This document shows positions 31,164 through 43,470 of a DNA stretch of 64,000 bases, one piece after another. Each line of letters starts with the position of its first letter. Position 1 is the stretch's first letter. The stretch lies in the NCBI RefSeq assembly GCF_029227915.1, contig NC_079881.1, positions 6,634,001 through 6,698,000 on the forward strand. The letters run 5' to 3'. The DNA comes from Hydractinia symbiolongicarpus (Eukaryota > Cnidaria > Hydrozoa > Anthoathecata > Hydractiniidae). The position numbers were made by a program, and so were the translations under genes. Under the pieces are notes generated by a model. That model saw only the letters and a program-made list of their open reading frames with translations, was not told where the DNA came from and made no database searches.

Positions 31164-31235
31164 GGGCCTGTCCGGAAGTTAAACCCGGGACCTCTCGCAC
31201 CCGAAGCGAGAATCATACCACTAGACCAACAGGCC
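31164..31235 (-). pseudogene. tRNA-Pro(CGG)-like copy with damaged B box
   Basis: 72 nt. Acceptor and anticodon stems pair and the anticodon is CGG, but the TPsiC loop reads TTTAACT instead of TTCAACT, which removes the invariant C56 and damages the internal promoter. Confidence 0.6.
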
Positions 31236-32575
31236 GGGATGTGATTTAAACCTGGGAGTATGTCATTATATGCAAAGAGGTGTACCCAATATCTGCAGAA
31301 AGAGGTTACAAACAGCTTCGTTGTGGACAAAGCATATACACAAAACGGAGTGTAACGTTGATTTGTGAAATTGTAAAGTAACATTTGCGAAACGAATTGA
31401 TTAAACAACGCCGTCAAGAATGCATTTCTAAAGTTCTCATTTTAATGGCCTATATTTTATACAGTATGTTATAACACTTACCACTAATGTGCAATTTGTA
31501 TTTGGGCCTGTCCGAGAATTGAACCCTGGACCTCTCGCACCTAAAGCGAGAAACGTACCACTAGACGAACAGGCCATGATATCCTTGAAACATGCGATTG
31601 TTTAATTATATGCAGAGCGTTGTACTGAATATCTGTACAAGGGAGGTTACAAATGGCTTGGTTATGTGACAAAACATATAGAAAAATCGGAGTGAAAAGT
31701 TAATTTGTTAAATTGTCAAGCAAGATCCACGAATGAAATTGATATAACAACTCCGACAAGACTTGATTTCTGCAATTTTCATTAAATCACTTACCACTGA
31801 TGTGCCATTTGTAATTAGGCCTGTCCGGAAGTTGAACCCAGAACCTCTCGCACCCTACGCAAAAATCATACCACTAGACCAACAGGCCATGTTATCTTTG
31901 AAACATGCAAGTGTGTCATTATATACAGAGAGGTGTACTGAATATCTGCAGAAAAGAGGTTACAAACAGCTTCGTTCGGGACAAAGCATATAGAAAAAAG
32001 GGAATGCAAATTTGATTTGTGAAATTGAAAAGTATCATTTAGGAAAGGATTTGATCAAACAACTCCGTCAAGAATTCTTTTCAAAATTTCTTATTTTAAT
32101 GATCCTGCATTCTTTACAGTATCTTATAACACTTACCACTAACGCGATTTGTAACTGGGCCTGTCCGGGAGGTGTACCCAGTACCTCTCTCACGCGAAGC
32201 AAGACTCATACTACTAGACCAACAGGCCATGATGTCCTTGAAACATGACAGTGTGCAATTATATGCAGGGGATTGTACTAAATATCTCTACGAAGGTTGT
32301 TACAAGTAGCTTGGTTATGTGACAAAGCATGTACACAAAACGGAGTGTAAAGTTAATTTGCTGAACTCTCAAGCATCTTCCGCAGATGGTAGTTATACAA
32401 TAACTCCGCCAAGACTTCATTTCTGTAATTATCATTATAGCACTTACCACACATGCTCAACTGGTTATTGTTCCTCAAGCAAGTTCCGCGAATGGAATTG
32501 ATACAATAAATCCGTCATGTCTTTATTTCTGCAATTTTCAGTATACCACACACTACTAATCTGCGATTTGTAATT

Positions 32576-32647
32576 GGGCCCGTCCGGGAGTTGAACCCGG
32601 GACCTCTCGCACCCGAAGCGAGGATCATACCGCTAGACCAACGGGCC
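32576..32647 (-). tRNA. tRNA-Pro (anticodon CGG), structurally complete
   Basis: 72 nt without intron or encoded CCA. Acceptor stem GGCCCGT/ACGGGCC pairs fully with discriminator C; the D arm carries the A box TGGTCTAGCGG; anticodon stem CTCGC/GCGAG encloses TTCGGGT (anticodon CGG, proline codon CCG); TPsiC stem CCGGG/CCCGG encloses TTCAACT with B box GGTTCAACTCC. It closely resembles animal tRNA-Pro genes. No run of four T follows on the transcribed strand close to the 3' end, which is atypical for a Pol III gene. Confidence 0.75.
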
Positions 32648-33814
32648 ATAGGAATCGTTAAAAATATTTACGCCACAGCTTATACAAGGTTTTTAGCAAA
32701 ATATTGATAGCATAGGCGAAAGAAAATTGTTCCTTCTTCAAAACTTCATAACAAAAATGTTGAATATTATTACTTGAAATGTCAAGTCAATTTTACGACA
32801 GCATATCACGAAAGATATCAGGCAAAAATATTTTTCAGCAATTGTCACTTGATTGGTTAGTACCCTTTGCAGTAGAGTGTGGTGTTATGCACAAGTTTGC
32901 GATAGGCAATTCGGACTGTCCAGCAGTTCCATTAAAAACCTCTCTGGCCATGATATCCTTGAAACATGCGATTGTGCAATTATATGCAGAGCGTTGTACT
33001 GAACATCTGTACAAAAGAGGTCACTAATAGCTTGGTTATGTGACAAAGTATATAGACAAAACGAAGTGTAAAGTTGATTTGTTAAATTCTCAACGAATTT
33101 TCGCGAATGGAATTGATACAACCAATGGGTCAAGACTTTATTTCTGCAACTTTCATTATATCACTTACCACTAATGTGCAATTTGTATTTGGGCCTGTCC
33201 GGAGTTGAACCCGCGACCTCCCACACCCTAAGCAAGAATCATACCACTAGACCAACAGGCCATGATATGTTTGAGACATGCAAGTGTACCATTATATGCA
33301 GTGGGGTGTGCCAGATATCTGTACAACGGAGGTTACAAATGGGTTAGTTATGTGACAAAGCATATAGACAAAACGGAGTGAAAAGTTAATTTGTTAATTT
33401 TTCAAGCAAGGTCCGCAAATAGAAATGATACAACAACTCCGTCAAAACTTTATTTCTGCAATTTTCATTATAGCACTTACCAAAATTAGCAATTGGTTAT
33501 TGGGCCGGTCCGGGAGATAAACCCAGAACCTCTCGCACCCTAACCAAGAATCATACCACTAGACCAACAGGCCATGATATCATCGAAATATGCCAGTACG
33601 TCATTATAAGCAAAGCGTTGTACTGAATATCTTTATGAAAGAGGTTATAAATAGATTGGTTATGTGACAAAGCATGTAGACAAAACGAAGTGTAAAGTTG
33701 ATTTGTTAAATTCTCAAGCAAGTTCCGCGAATAGAATTGATTGAACAAATCCGTCAAGTCTTTTTTTCTGCAATTTTCATTATATCACTTACCACTAATG
33801 TGCGATTTGTGATT

Positions 33815-33886
33815 GAGCCTGTCCGGGAGTTGAACCCGGGACCTCTCGCACCCGAAGCGAGAATCATACCACCAGACCAACGGGCC
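33815..33886 (-). pseudogene. tRNA-Pro(CGG)-like copy, nearly intact
   Basis: 72 nt. Anticodon and TPsiC arms are intact with anticodon CGG; the acceptor stem has one mismatch and one G-T pair. It may still fold, so this is a borderline call. Confidence 0.55.
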
Positions 33887-35047
33887 TTAGGCATCGATAG
33901 AAATATTTACGCCACAGCTTATACATTGTTTTAGGCAAAATATCGATGGCATAGACGAAAAAAGTTGTTCCTTCTTCAAAACGTCATATCAAAAATGTTG
34001 AATAATATTTCTTGAAAAGTCAAGTCAACATTACGAAAGCATATCACAAAAGATATCTGGGGAAAGTATTTTTCAGCAATTGTCACTTGATTGGTTATTG
34101 CCCTTTACGATAGAATGTGGTGTTTTGCACACTTTCGCGATAGGCAAGGGAGCCTGTCCGGCATTTGAAACTGGGATGTCTCACACCCAAAGCAAGAATC
34201 ATAACACTAGACCAACAGGCCATGATATGCTTAAGGCATGCGAGTGTGTCATTATATACAGAGAGGTGTACTGAATATCTGCAGAAAAGAAGTTAAGAAC
34301 AGCTTCGTTTAGGACAAAGCATATAGAAAAAAAGGGAATGTAAATTTGATTTGTGAAATTGTAAATTATCATTTAGGAAAGGCTTTGATCAAACAACTCC
34401 GTCAAGAGTTCTTTTCAAAATTTCTTATTTTAATGATCCTGTATTCTTTACAGTATGTTATAACACTTACCACTAACGTGCGATTTGTAACTGGGCCTGT
34501 GCGGGAGGTGTATCCAGAACCTCTCGCACGCGAAGCAAGACTTATACCACTAGACCAACGGGCCATGATGTCCTTGAAACATGAGAGTGTGCAATTATAT
34601 GCAGGGGATTGTACTAAATATCTCTACGAAGGATGTTACAAGTAGCTTGGTTATGTGACAAAGCATGTACACAAAACGGAGTGTAAAGTTAATTTGCTGA
34701 ACTCTCAAGCATCTTTCGCGAATGGTAGTTATACAATAACTCCGCCAAGACTTCATTTCTGTAATTATCATTATAGCACTTACCACACATGCTCAACTGG
34801 TTATTGGGCCTGTCCGGGAGATGAACCCGGCATATCTCCCGCCCGAAACGAGAATCATACCACTAGACCAACAGGCCAGGATATCATTGAAATATGCCAG
34901 TACGTCATTATAAGCACAGCGTTGTACTGAATATCTTTATGAAAGAGGTTATAAATAGATTGATTATGTGACAATGTATATAGACAAAAAGAAGTGTAAA
35001 GTTGATTTGTTAAATTCTCAAGCAAGTTCTGCGAATGGAATTGATAC

Positions 35048-38000
35048 ATCCGCGTTCAAGATGGCGTATCTTGGTCTGTTCATTTGCTTTTGACGACTAT
35101 ATTTTGTTGCATTGTTTGGAAAAGGAGTCATTGTAGCACAGATGTTTACAATAATGTAGGAATATCACTAACACAAGATTATGTTAAAACGATGTGGAAT
35201 TTACAGTACACAAGTAAACATAAAAAGTTACGAACAAACGATCGCTTTTTGGTGATCATTCTTTTACTTTCTGGAGATATCGAAACTCAACCTGGACCCG
35301 AAGGAAGATTGCCAGAGCTATGGAAATTACTTGGTCAGAGAGGTCTAAAAGTTTTCCACCAAAATGTAAGAGGATTACTTGTAAATATAGATGGAGTAAA
35401 AACTTTGTTATGCGATTTTAAAGGGATTGATATTCTTACATTATCAGAAACACACATAAACACTGATACATTCAACGAAAATTGTGAACTTTACCGTCTG
35501 CCGGGGTACACATTTATAAATCGTAACAGAAAGAAGGGTACTTGTGGTGGCGTCGGAATGTATATTTCTGAAAGAGCAAAGTGGGTACGTAGAGAAGACC
35601 TAGAAAACGAGAAAGTTGAATGTATTTGGATTGAAATTTTTTTGAAAATTGGAAAGAGTTTTCTTGTAGGATCGTTATACAGACCCCCGGTTGGATCCAA
35701 ATATCTACCATCAAACTTTAGCTCGCTATTAAACGATATGCTTGATATAGTAATTAGTGAATTAAAAGAAGTTACAATCCTTGGAGACGGAAATGTTAAT
35801 TATCTTAAGAAAGATAATAATAAAGAAGTTAAAGACGTTTTTGTTCATTTTGGTTTTGAACAAATTGTTAAAAAAGCAACAAAAATTACCAACGACTCTA
35901 GAACGTTAATTGACACCATTTTTACAACGCATCGAACAAACATTCCATCTTATGACGTCATACCAACTAGCATAGGAGATCATGATATGGTTGGCTACGT
36001 ACGTAAAATAAACTCTGAGAAATTCAAACCTAAGAATATAAAATGCAGAAACTATTTAAATTATGACCACGTTAAAATGTGCGAAGAGTTGCGTAATAAA
36101 AACTGGGAGCCTTTATATCTATGTACAAATGTAAACACTGCATGGTCGTTTTTTAAAGACAAGGTTACAAACATTTTCAACAAACATGCACCAGTAATTG
36201 ATAAACGTGTAAAAGGTCGTTTATGCCCTTGGATGACAACTGATATCCGTGTATTAATGACTGACAGGGACAAAGCACTACGTTACGCTCGGAAAACCAA
36301 TAAAGCCTGTGACTGGACCGCATATAAAAAACTGCGAAACAAGTGCACAAATGCTGTGAACATGGCTAAGTTTAATTCCAACAAAAAGCTTTTAGAAGAA
36401 AATTCAGATAAACCAAGAAAGTTTTGGCAGACAATAAAAAACATCATGCCTTGCAAATCCAAAGGAACGTCCTGTAGATCACATTTTCTTGAAGACGGTT
36501 GTGTTAAAGCTGACACTCTTGTTCAAAAATCTAACCTACTAAGCAATTTCTTTTCAAATGTTGCAATGACTTTAAAAAAGAAATCCATTTTCATGAAAGA
36601 TTTCATTTGGCGCCAACCAAACAAAGTCGAACCAATAACGACACAAAGGTTTGATTTTAAATATGTTTCCAAGTCTTTTGTAGAAAAGGAATTGAAGAAC
36701 TTAAAACGCCACAAGGCAACTGGTATTGATAACCTTCCACCAGCTTTGATGAAAGATAGTGCTAATGAAATATCACAACCGCTATGTTTCATAATAAACT
36801 TGTCACTGAGTACAGCAGATGTACCTACAGAATGGAAACACGCTACTGTTACACCAATACACAAGTCGGGACCATCTACCAAAGTTGACAACTATCGTCC
36901 AATTTCGATTCTACCAATTGCCTCAAAAATCCTTGAACGAGCTGTACATACACAATTGATGGAACACCTGGAGAAAAATAATTTGCTTTCTGAGCAACAG
37001 TTCGGATATCGACGTAAGAGATCAACTGATATTGCAGCTACAGTATTCCTCGACAGCATTCGTACTGAAATTGATCGTGGAAATTTAGTTGGAGCAACCT
37101 TTATAGATTTGTCTAAAGCCTTCGACACAGTGGGCCACAGTATTGTGCTATCAAAGCTACCATCTTTTGGCATTCACGACAATGAGTTAAAATGGTTCAC
37201 CGACTACCTTTTCAATCGGAAACAACAAGTCGTTTATAAAAATTCGAAATCCAACGTTTCAAATATAACATGCGGTGTTCCACAAGGCTCCATTTTAGCA
37301 CCCTTGTTGTTTTTGATTTACTTCAACGATTTTAAATCAGCTCTATGTAAGAGTAAAACAGTGAAATTTGCTGATGACACCGTGTTGTATGTTGCACACA
37401 AGTCCGTACAGGATATTGAAAATGCTTTGAATGATGAACTTAAAAATATATCGACATATCTCGCAAATAACGATCTAGTTATAAATTTGAAAAAGGGTAA
37501 AACAGAGGTGATGTTATTTGGTAGTGGGAAAAAATTGTCATCTATACCACACAAACCGAATATTAAATTTGGTACAGTTGATATTAACGTAACAAAGCGC
37601 TACAAGTATCTTGGTTCTACAATTGATCCAACTCTAACTCTATCAGATAGCTTCAACAAAAGATATAAAAAAGCTTCTTCTCGTTTACGTCTGTTACAAA
37701 ATCTGAGAAAGAACATGGACAATAAAACTGCCACATCAATTTACAACACTATGATTATACCACTGGTAGTTTTCAACAGTATCATAAATTTGAACTTCTC
37801 AAGAACCGAAATAAATAAATTCAATTCTCTGGACAGCCGTGCAAAACAGATAACCAAAAACGCAAACATCAAATCAACTTACACTGTTATTTTGCGACAT
37901 GCTTGTAAAACGGTTAAGAAATGCATTGCTGGTGAAACATGTAGTAACATGAAAGAATACTTTGAAGTAAATTCTCACTCCAAATGCACGAGAAACTAAA

Positions 38001-38636
38001 ATTGTTTGCTGAAGATTCCAAAAATCAAATTGGAAGTAACACGAGGCAGTTTTCGTTATATGGGAGCGAAAATATATAACAGTTTGCCACTAGATATACG
38101 AAAAGCGACAACTGTGAATGATTTTAATCAAAAGATCAAAGATTTCGTATTTTAGATTATTATTTACCTAATATTTTTACGGTGGTTCTTGATTTCTTTT
38201 TATCAACAGCTCTCTATTTTTGGTCTCGTATTAGTTTTCAACATTTTATTTTTTCTCACATTCGTTTCAATCTATCTAACTATTTATTTTGAAGAACATA
38301 TTATGTTATATAACATGTGCGCAGACTTATCATTTATAGTTTTCTACTTTTGATATATATTTAGTAAATTTACCCTTCTCTCTCACATTTGTTTGGATTA
38401 TAGTCTGTTTGGGTATGTTTGTTATCTTCTCTGTCTATTATATAAATATATTTCTTTTGAATAGTTTTCTACTTTTTACCATATCTATAGTAATTTTACA
38501 GCATATTTTATATACAAATTATTTTTTTAAATCATTATTTTTATATTTTAAACAGGACACATATTTAGAGCAGTTTTTTAAAACTGAATTGTACACATCC
38601 TGTATAAATATTTTGATAAATAAAAAAAAAAAAAAA
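35048..38636 (+). mobile_element. Near-full-length CR1-like LINE inserted in the satellite
   Basis: About 3.6 kb from a 5' end near ATCCGCGTTCAAGATGG to a terminal run of 15 A. It carries one long ORF with endonuclease and reverse transcriptase. The left flank (ATTGATAC) and right flank (ACAATAAATCCGTCATG) together rebuild the uninterrupted satellite sequence seen at about 32496-32516, which fixes the insertion site; the target duplication is short (ACA or similar) or ambiguous. A 650-bp AT-rich 3' UTR separates the ORF and the tail. Confidence 0.92.
35192..37999 (+). CDS. LINE ORF: 2A-like motif, AP endonuclease and reverse transcriptase
   Basis: From the first in-frame ATG the ORF has 935 codons. 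Residues 29-36 read DIETQPGP after a Leu/Ile-rich stretch, a 2A-like motif with Gln where Asn is usual. The apurinic-type endonuclease follows (HQNVRGL, LSETHI, GSLYRPP, GDGNVNYL, GDHDMV), then the reverse transcriptase with RPISILPIASKILER, FIDLSKAFDTV, GVPQGSILAPLLFLIYFND and the catalytic FADD at 37367-37378. The TAA at 37997-37999 is probably premature: the same frame continues to TAG at 38153-38155 with a conserved-looking KLEVTRGSFRYMGAKIYNSL end segment typical of LINE C-termini. Domain order matches CR1/L2-type elements. The rest of the ORF is unbroken, so the copy is young. An open extension 5' to 35084 lacks ATG. Confidence 0.93.
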   Translation: MWNLQYTSKHKKLRTNDRFLVIILLLSGDIETQPGPEGRLPELWKLLGQRGLKVFHQNVRGLLVNIDGVKTLLCDFKGIDILTLSETHINTDTFNENCELYRLPGYTFINRNRKKGTCGGVGMYISERAKWVRREDLENEKVECIWIEIFLKIGKSFLVGSLYRPPVGSKYLPSNFSSLLNDMLDIVISELKEVTILGDGNVNYLKKDNNKEVKDVFVHFGFEQIVKKATKITNDSRTLIDTIFTTHRTNIPSYDVIPTSIGDHDMVGYVRKINSEKFKPKNIKCRNYLNYDHVKMCEELRNKNWEPLYLCTNVNTAWSFFKDKVTNIFNKHAPVIDKRVKGRLCPWMTTDIRVLMTDRDKALRYARKTNKACDWTAYKKLRNKCTNAVNMAKFNSNKKLLEENSDKPRKFWQTIKNIMPCKSKGTSCRSHFLEDGCVKADTLVQKSNLLSNFFSNVAMTLKKKSIFMKDFIWRQPNKVEPITTQRFDFKYVSKSFVEKELKNLKRHKATGIDNLPPALMKDSANEISQPLCFIINLSLSTADVPTEWKHATVTPIHKSGPSTKVDNYRPISILPIASKILERAVHTQLMEHLEKNNLLSEQQFGYRRKRSTDIAATVFLDSIRTEIDRGNLVGATFIDLSKAFDTVGHSIVLSKLPSFGIHDNELKWFTDYLFNRKQQVVYKNSKSNVSNITCGVPQGSILAPLLFLIYFNDFKSALCKSKTVKFADDTVLYVAHKSVQDIENALNDELKNISTYLANNDLVINLKKGKTEVMLFGSGKKLSSIPHKPNIKFGTVDINVTKRYKYLGSTIDPTLTLSDSFNKRYKKASSRLRLLQNLRKNMDNKTATSIYNTMIIPLVVFNSIINLNFSRTEINKFNSLDSRAKQITKNANIKSTYTVILRHACKTVKKCIAGETCSNMKEYFEVNSHSKCTRN

Positions 38637-39945
38637 CAATAAATCCGTCATGTCTTTATTTCTGCAATTTTCAGTATACCACACACCACCAATGTGCGAT
38701 TTGTAATTGGGCCCGTCCGGGAGTTGAACCCGGGACCTCTCGCACCCGAAGCGAGAATCATACCGCTAGACCAACAGGCCATAGGAATCGTTAAAAATAT
38801 TTACGCCACAGCTTATACATGGTTTTAGGAAAAATATTGATAGCATAGGCGAAAAAAAATTGTTCCTTCTTCAAAACTTCATAACAAGAATGTTGAATAT
38901 TATTACTTGAAATGTCAAGTCAGCATTACAAAAGCATATCACGAAAGATATCAGGCAAAAGTATTATTCAGCAATTGTCACTTGATTGGTTAGTACCCTT
39001 TGCAGTAGAGTGTGGTGTTATGCACAAGTTTGCGATAGGCAATTCGGACTGTCCAGCAGGTCCACCAAAAACCTCTCCGGCCATGATATCCTTGTAACAT
39101 GCGATTGTGCAATTATATGCAGAGCGTTGTACTGAACATCTGTACAAAAGAGGTCACTAATAGCTTGGTTATGTGATAAAGTATATAGACAAAACAAAGT
39201 GTAAAGTTGATTTGTTAAATTCTCAACGAATTTCCGCGAATGGAATTGATACAACAAATCCGTCAAGACTTTATTTCTGCAACTTTCAATATATCACTTA
39301 CCACTAATGTGCAATTTGTAATTGGGCCTGTCCGGGAGTTGAACCCGCGACATCCAACACCCTAAGCAAGAATCACACCATTAGACCAACAGGCCATGAT
39401 ATGTTTGAAACATGCAAGTGTACCATTATATGCAGTGGCGTGTGCCGGATATCTGTACAACGGAGGTTACAAACGCGTTAGTTATGTGACAAAGCATATA
39501 GACAAAACGGAGTGAAAAGTTAATTTGTTTAGACAAAACGGAGTGTAAAGTTGATTTGTGAAATTGTAAAGCAACATTTTCGAAATGAATCCATAAAACA
39601 ACTCTGTCAAGAATTTATTTCGAGAATCGTCATTCCAGAGATAGTAAAGGCTTCACCGAAGCTTATGACACTTACCAATTATGTGTGATTTGTAGTTGGG
39701 CCTGTCCGGGAGTTAAACCCGAGACCTTTCGCACCCTAAGCGAGAATCATGCCACTAGACCAACAGGACATCGAAATCGTCTAAAACATTTACGCAACAG
39801 CTTGTTCATATTTTTACGTGAAATACCCATCACATAGAACACAAAAAATGTTGTTTTTTCTTCAAAACATTCATAACATGAATGTTGGATATTATTTCTT
39901 GAATTGTCAAGTCAAAATACAAATCCAAGCTCAACCATAATATTT
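38637..39945 (-). repeat. Monomeric satellite resumes after the LINE
   Basis: Sequence directly after the poly-A continues the unit interrupted at 35047 and contains tRNA-Pro-like copies at 38709, about 39325 and about 39701. Several stretches (38640-39180) are close duplicates of 32500-33040, including the spacer, showing that the segment had been duplicated within the array before or after the LINE inserted. Confidence 0.85.
38709..38780 (-). tRNA. tRNA-Pro (anticodon CGG), structurally complete
   Basis: 72 nt. Acceptor stem GGCCTGT/ACGGGCC pairs with one T-G wobble; anticodon arm CTCGC-TTCGGGT-GCGAG is perfect; TPsiC arm CCGGG-TTCAACT-CCCGG is perfect; A and B boxes are as in the copy at 32576. 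Discriminator is C. It is a duplicate of the 32576 unit, separated from it by later insertions. No T-run terminator is seen close to the 3' end. Confidence 0.72.
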
Positions 39946-41376
39946 TTCAGCAATTGTCAGTTGATTGGTTATTACACTTTACAGTAGAATATAGTCTTAG
40001 GGAAAAATTTGCGATAAGCAATTGGGTCTTGAGGGAGTTTAACCTGCAACATCTCACACCAGAAGCGAGAGTCATACTAATACACCAACAGGCCAGGATA
40101 TCATTAAAACCTCTGATTATATCATTATATGCAGAGAGGATTACTGAATATCTGTAGGTAAGAGGTTACAAATAGCTTCCTCGTGGGCAATGCATATAGA
40201 CAAATCGGAGTGTAAAGTTGATTTATAAAATGGTAAAGTAACATTTTTGAATCAAATCCGTAAAACAACTCTGTCAACAAGTCATTGTGAGAATCGTCAT
40301 TCCAGAGATAGTAAATGATTCACCGAAGCTTATGACACTTACCAATTATGTGTGATTTGTAGTTGGGCCTGTCCGGGAGTTGAACCCGGGCCCTCTCACC
40401 CCCTAAACCAGAAACATGCCACTAGACCATCAGGCCATAGGAATCGTCTAAAATATTTAGCCAACAACTTGTTCACGGTCTTGCGTGAAATATCCACCTA
40501 ACAACACAAAAATTGTTGTTTTTTCTTCAAGACAATCATAACATGAATGTTGGATATTATTTCTTGAATTGTCAAGTCAACCGTACAATCCAAGCCACGA
40601 AAAAGCCCAACCATAATATTTTTCAGCAATTGTCAGTTGATTGGTTACTACCCTTAACAGTAGAATATAGTCTTATGCCCAAATTTGCGATAAGCAATTG
40701 GACCTGTGCGGGAGTTTAACCCGCGACCTCTCGCACCCTAAGCGAGAATCATGCCACTAGACCATGAGGCCATAGGAATCGTCTAAAATATTTAGGCAAC
40801 AACTTCTTCATGGTCTTACGTGAAATATCCATCACACAACACAAAAAATGTTGTTTTTTCTTCAAAACAATCATAACATGAATGTTGGATATTATTTCTT
40901 GAATTGTCAAGTCAACCATACAATCCAAGCCACAAAATAGCTCAACCATAATATTTTTCAGCAATTGTCAGTTGATTGATTACTACTCTTTACAGTAGAT
41001 TATAGTCTTATGCACAAATTTGCGATAAGCAATTGGGCCTGTGTGGGAGTTTAACCTGCGGCATCTCGCACCACAAGCGAGAATAATATTAATAGACCAA
41101 CAGGCCAGGATATCATTGAAACCTGCGATTGTGTCATTATATGCAGAGAGGATTACTGAATATTTGTAGCAAGGGGGTTACAAATCGCTGCCTCGTGGGC
41201 AATGCATATAGACAAATCGGAGTGTAAAAATGATTTGTAAAATGGTAAAGTAACATTTTTGAATCAAATCCGTAAATCAACTCTGTCAAGAAGTCATTGT
41301 GAGAATCGTCATTCCAGAGATAGTATATGCTTCACTGAAGCTTATGACACTTACCAATTATGTGTGATTTGCAGTT

Positions 41377-41448
41377 GGGCCTGTCCGGGAGTTGAACTCG
41401 GGACCTCTCGCACCCTAAGCGAGAATCATGCTACTAGACCAACAGGCC
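41377..41448 (-). pseudogene. A-type tRNA-Pro(AGG) copy, one TPsiC-stem mismatch
   Basis: 72 nt. Acceptor stem and anticodon arm (TTAGGGT, AGG) pair fully; the TPsiC stem has one A-C mismatch and the D loop reads TAGTAGCATGA. Confidence 0.55.
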
Positions 41449-42055
41449 ATAGGAATTGTCTAAAATATTTAGGGAACAACTTGTTCATGGTCTTACGTGA
41501 AATATCCATCATACCGAACACAAGAAATATTGTTTTTTCGACAAAACATTCATAACATGAATGTTGAACATTATTTCTTGAATTTTCAAGTCAACCATAC
41601 AATCCAAGCCACGAAAAAGCTTAACCATAATATTTTTCAGCAATTGTCAGTTGATTGGTTACTACGCTTTACAGTAGAATATAGTTTTATGCACAAATTT
41701 ACGATAAGCAATTGGACCTGTGTGGGAGTTTAACCTGCGGCATCTCAAACCAGAAGGGAGAATCATACTATTGGACCAACAGGCCAGGATATCATTGAAC
41801 CCTGCGATTGTGTCATTATATGCAGAGAGGATTACTAAATATTTTTAGAAAAGGTGTTACAAATAGCTTCTTCGTGGGCAATGCATGTAGACAAATCGGA
41901 GTGTAAAGTTGATTTGTAAAATTTTAAAGTAACATTTTCGAAACGAATCCGTAAAACAACTCTGTCAAGAATTCATTTCGAGAATTGTCATTCCAGAGAT
42001 AGTAAATGCTTCACCAAAGATTATGACACTTACCAATTATGCATTGTTTTTAGTT

Positions 42056-42127
42056 GGGCTTGTCCGGGAGTTGAACCCGGGACCTCTCGCACCCTAAGCG
42101 AGAATCACGCCACTAGACCATCAGGCC
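42056..42127 (-). pseudogene. A-type tRNA-Pro(AGG) copy, acceptor mismatches
   Basis: Anticodon arm and TPsiC arm are intact with anticodon AGG, but the acceptor stem has two mismatches (positions 4 and 7). Confidence 0.5.
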
Positions 42128-43398
42128 ATAGGAAACGTCTAAAATATTTTGCCAACAACTTCTTCATGGTCTTACGTTAAATATCCATCACACAACACAA
42201 AAAATGTTGTTTTTTCTTCAAAACAATCATAACATGAATGTTGGATATTATTTCTTGAATTGTCAAGTCAACCATACAATCCAAGCCACGAAAAAGCTCA
42301 ACCATAATATTTTTCAGCAATTGTCAGTTGATTGTTTACTACCCGTTACAGTAGAATATATTCTTATGCACAAATTTGCGATAAGCAATTGGGCCTGTGC
42401 GGGAGTTTAACCTGCGACATCTCGCAAGAGAAGCGAGAATCATACAAATAGACCAACAGGCCAGGATATCATTGAAACTTCCGATTGTGTCATTATATGC
42501 AGAGAGGATTACTGAATATTTGTAGGAAAGGGGTTACAAATAGCTTCCTCGTGGGCAATGCATATAGACAAATCGGAGTGTAAAGTTGATTTGTAAAATG
42601 GTAAAGTAACATTTTTGAATCAAATCCGTAAAACAACTCTGTCAACATATCATTGTGAGAATCGTCATTCCAGAGATAGTAAATGCTTCACCGAAGCTTA
42701 TGACACTTAACAATTATGTGTGATTTGTAGTTGGGCCTGTCCGGGAGTTGAACCCGGGACCTCTCGCACCCTAGGTCAGAAACATGCCACTAGACCAACA
42801 GCCCATAGGAGTCGTCTAAAATATTTAGGGAACAACTTATTCATGGTCTTACGTGAAATATCCATCACACAGAACACAAAAAATGTTGTTTTTTCTTCAA
42901 AACAATTATAAAATGAATGTTTGATATTATTTCTTGAATTGTCAAGTCAAAATACAAATCCAAGCTCAACCAAAATATTTTTCAGCATTTGTCAGTTGAT
43001 TGATTATTACACTTTACAGTAGAATATAGTCTTAGGCAAAAATTTTCGGTAAGCAATTGGGTCTTCCGGGAGTTTAATTTGCAACATCTCGCACCAGAAG
43101 CGAGAGTCATACTAATAGACCAACAGTCCAGGATATCATTGAAACCTCTGATTATATCATTTTATGCAGAGAGGATTACTGAATATCTGTAGAAAAGGGG
43201 TTACAAATGGCTTCCTCGTGGGCAATGCATATAGACAAATCGGAATGTAAAGTTGATTTGTAAAATTGTAAAGTAACATTTTCGAAACGAATCCGTAAAC
43301 AACTCTGTCAAGAATTCATTTCGAGAATCGTCATTCCAGATATATTAAATGCTTCACCGAAGCTTATGACACTTACCAATTATGCATGGTTTTTAGTT

Positions 43399-43470
43399 GG
43401 GCCTGTCCGGGAGTTGAACCCGCGACCTCTCGCACCCTAAGCGAGAATCATGCCACTAGACCATCAGGCC
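43399..43470 (-). pseudogene. A-type tRNA-Pro(AGG) copy
   Basis: Anticodon arm intact with AGG; one mismatch in the TPsiC stem (CGCGG variant) and one at acceptor position 7. Confidence 0.5.

Larger units (their letters stand above)
27780..35047 (-). repeat. Divergent, monomeric part of the tRNA-Pro satellite array
   Basis: Units of roughly 310-340 bp recur, each with a minus-strand tRNA-Pro-like segment (plus-strand form GGGCCTGTCCGGGAGTTGAA ... CACTAGACCAACAGGCC) and a shared spacer containing phrases such as ACCACTAATGTGCGATTTGT and ACAAAGCATATAGACAAAAC. The first recognisable but heavily decayed unit is at about 27838-27912; copies near 28150, 28370 and 28690 are also very poor. Units from 29.5 kb on are better. 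A SINE, a truncated LINE and a near-complete LINE interrupt this section. Divergence between units is high compared with the region beyond 40 kb, as expected for the ageing edge of a satellite. Confidence 0.9.
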
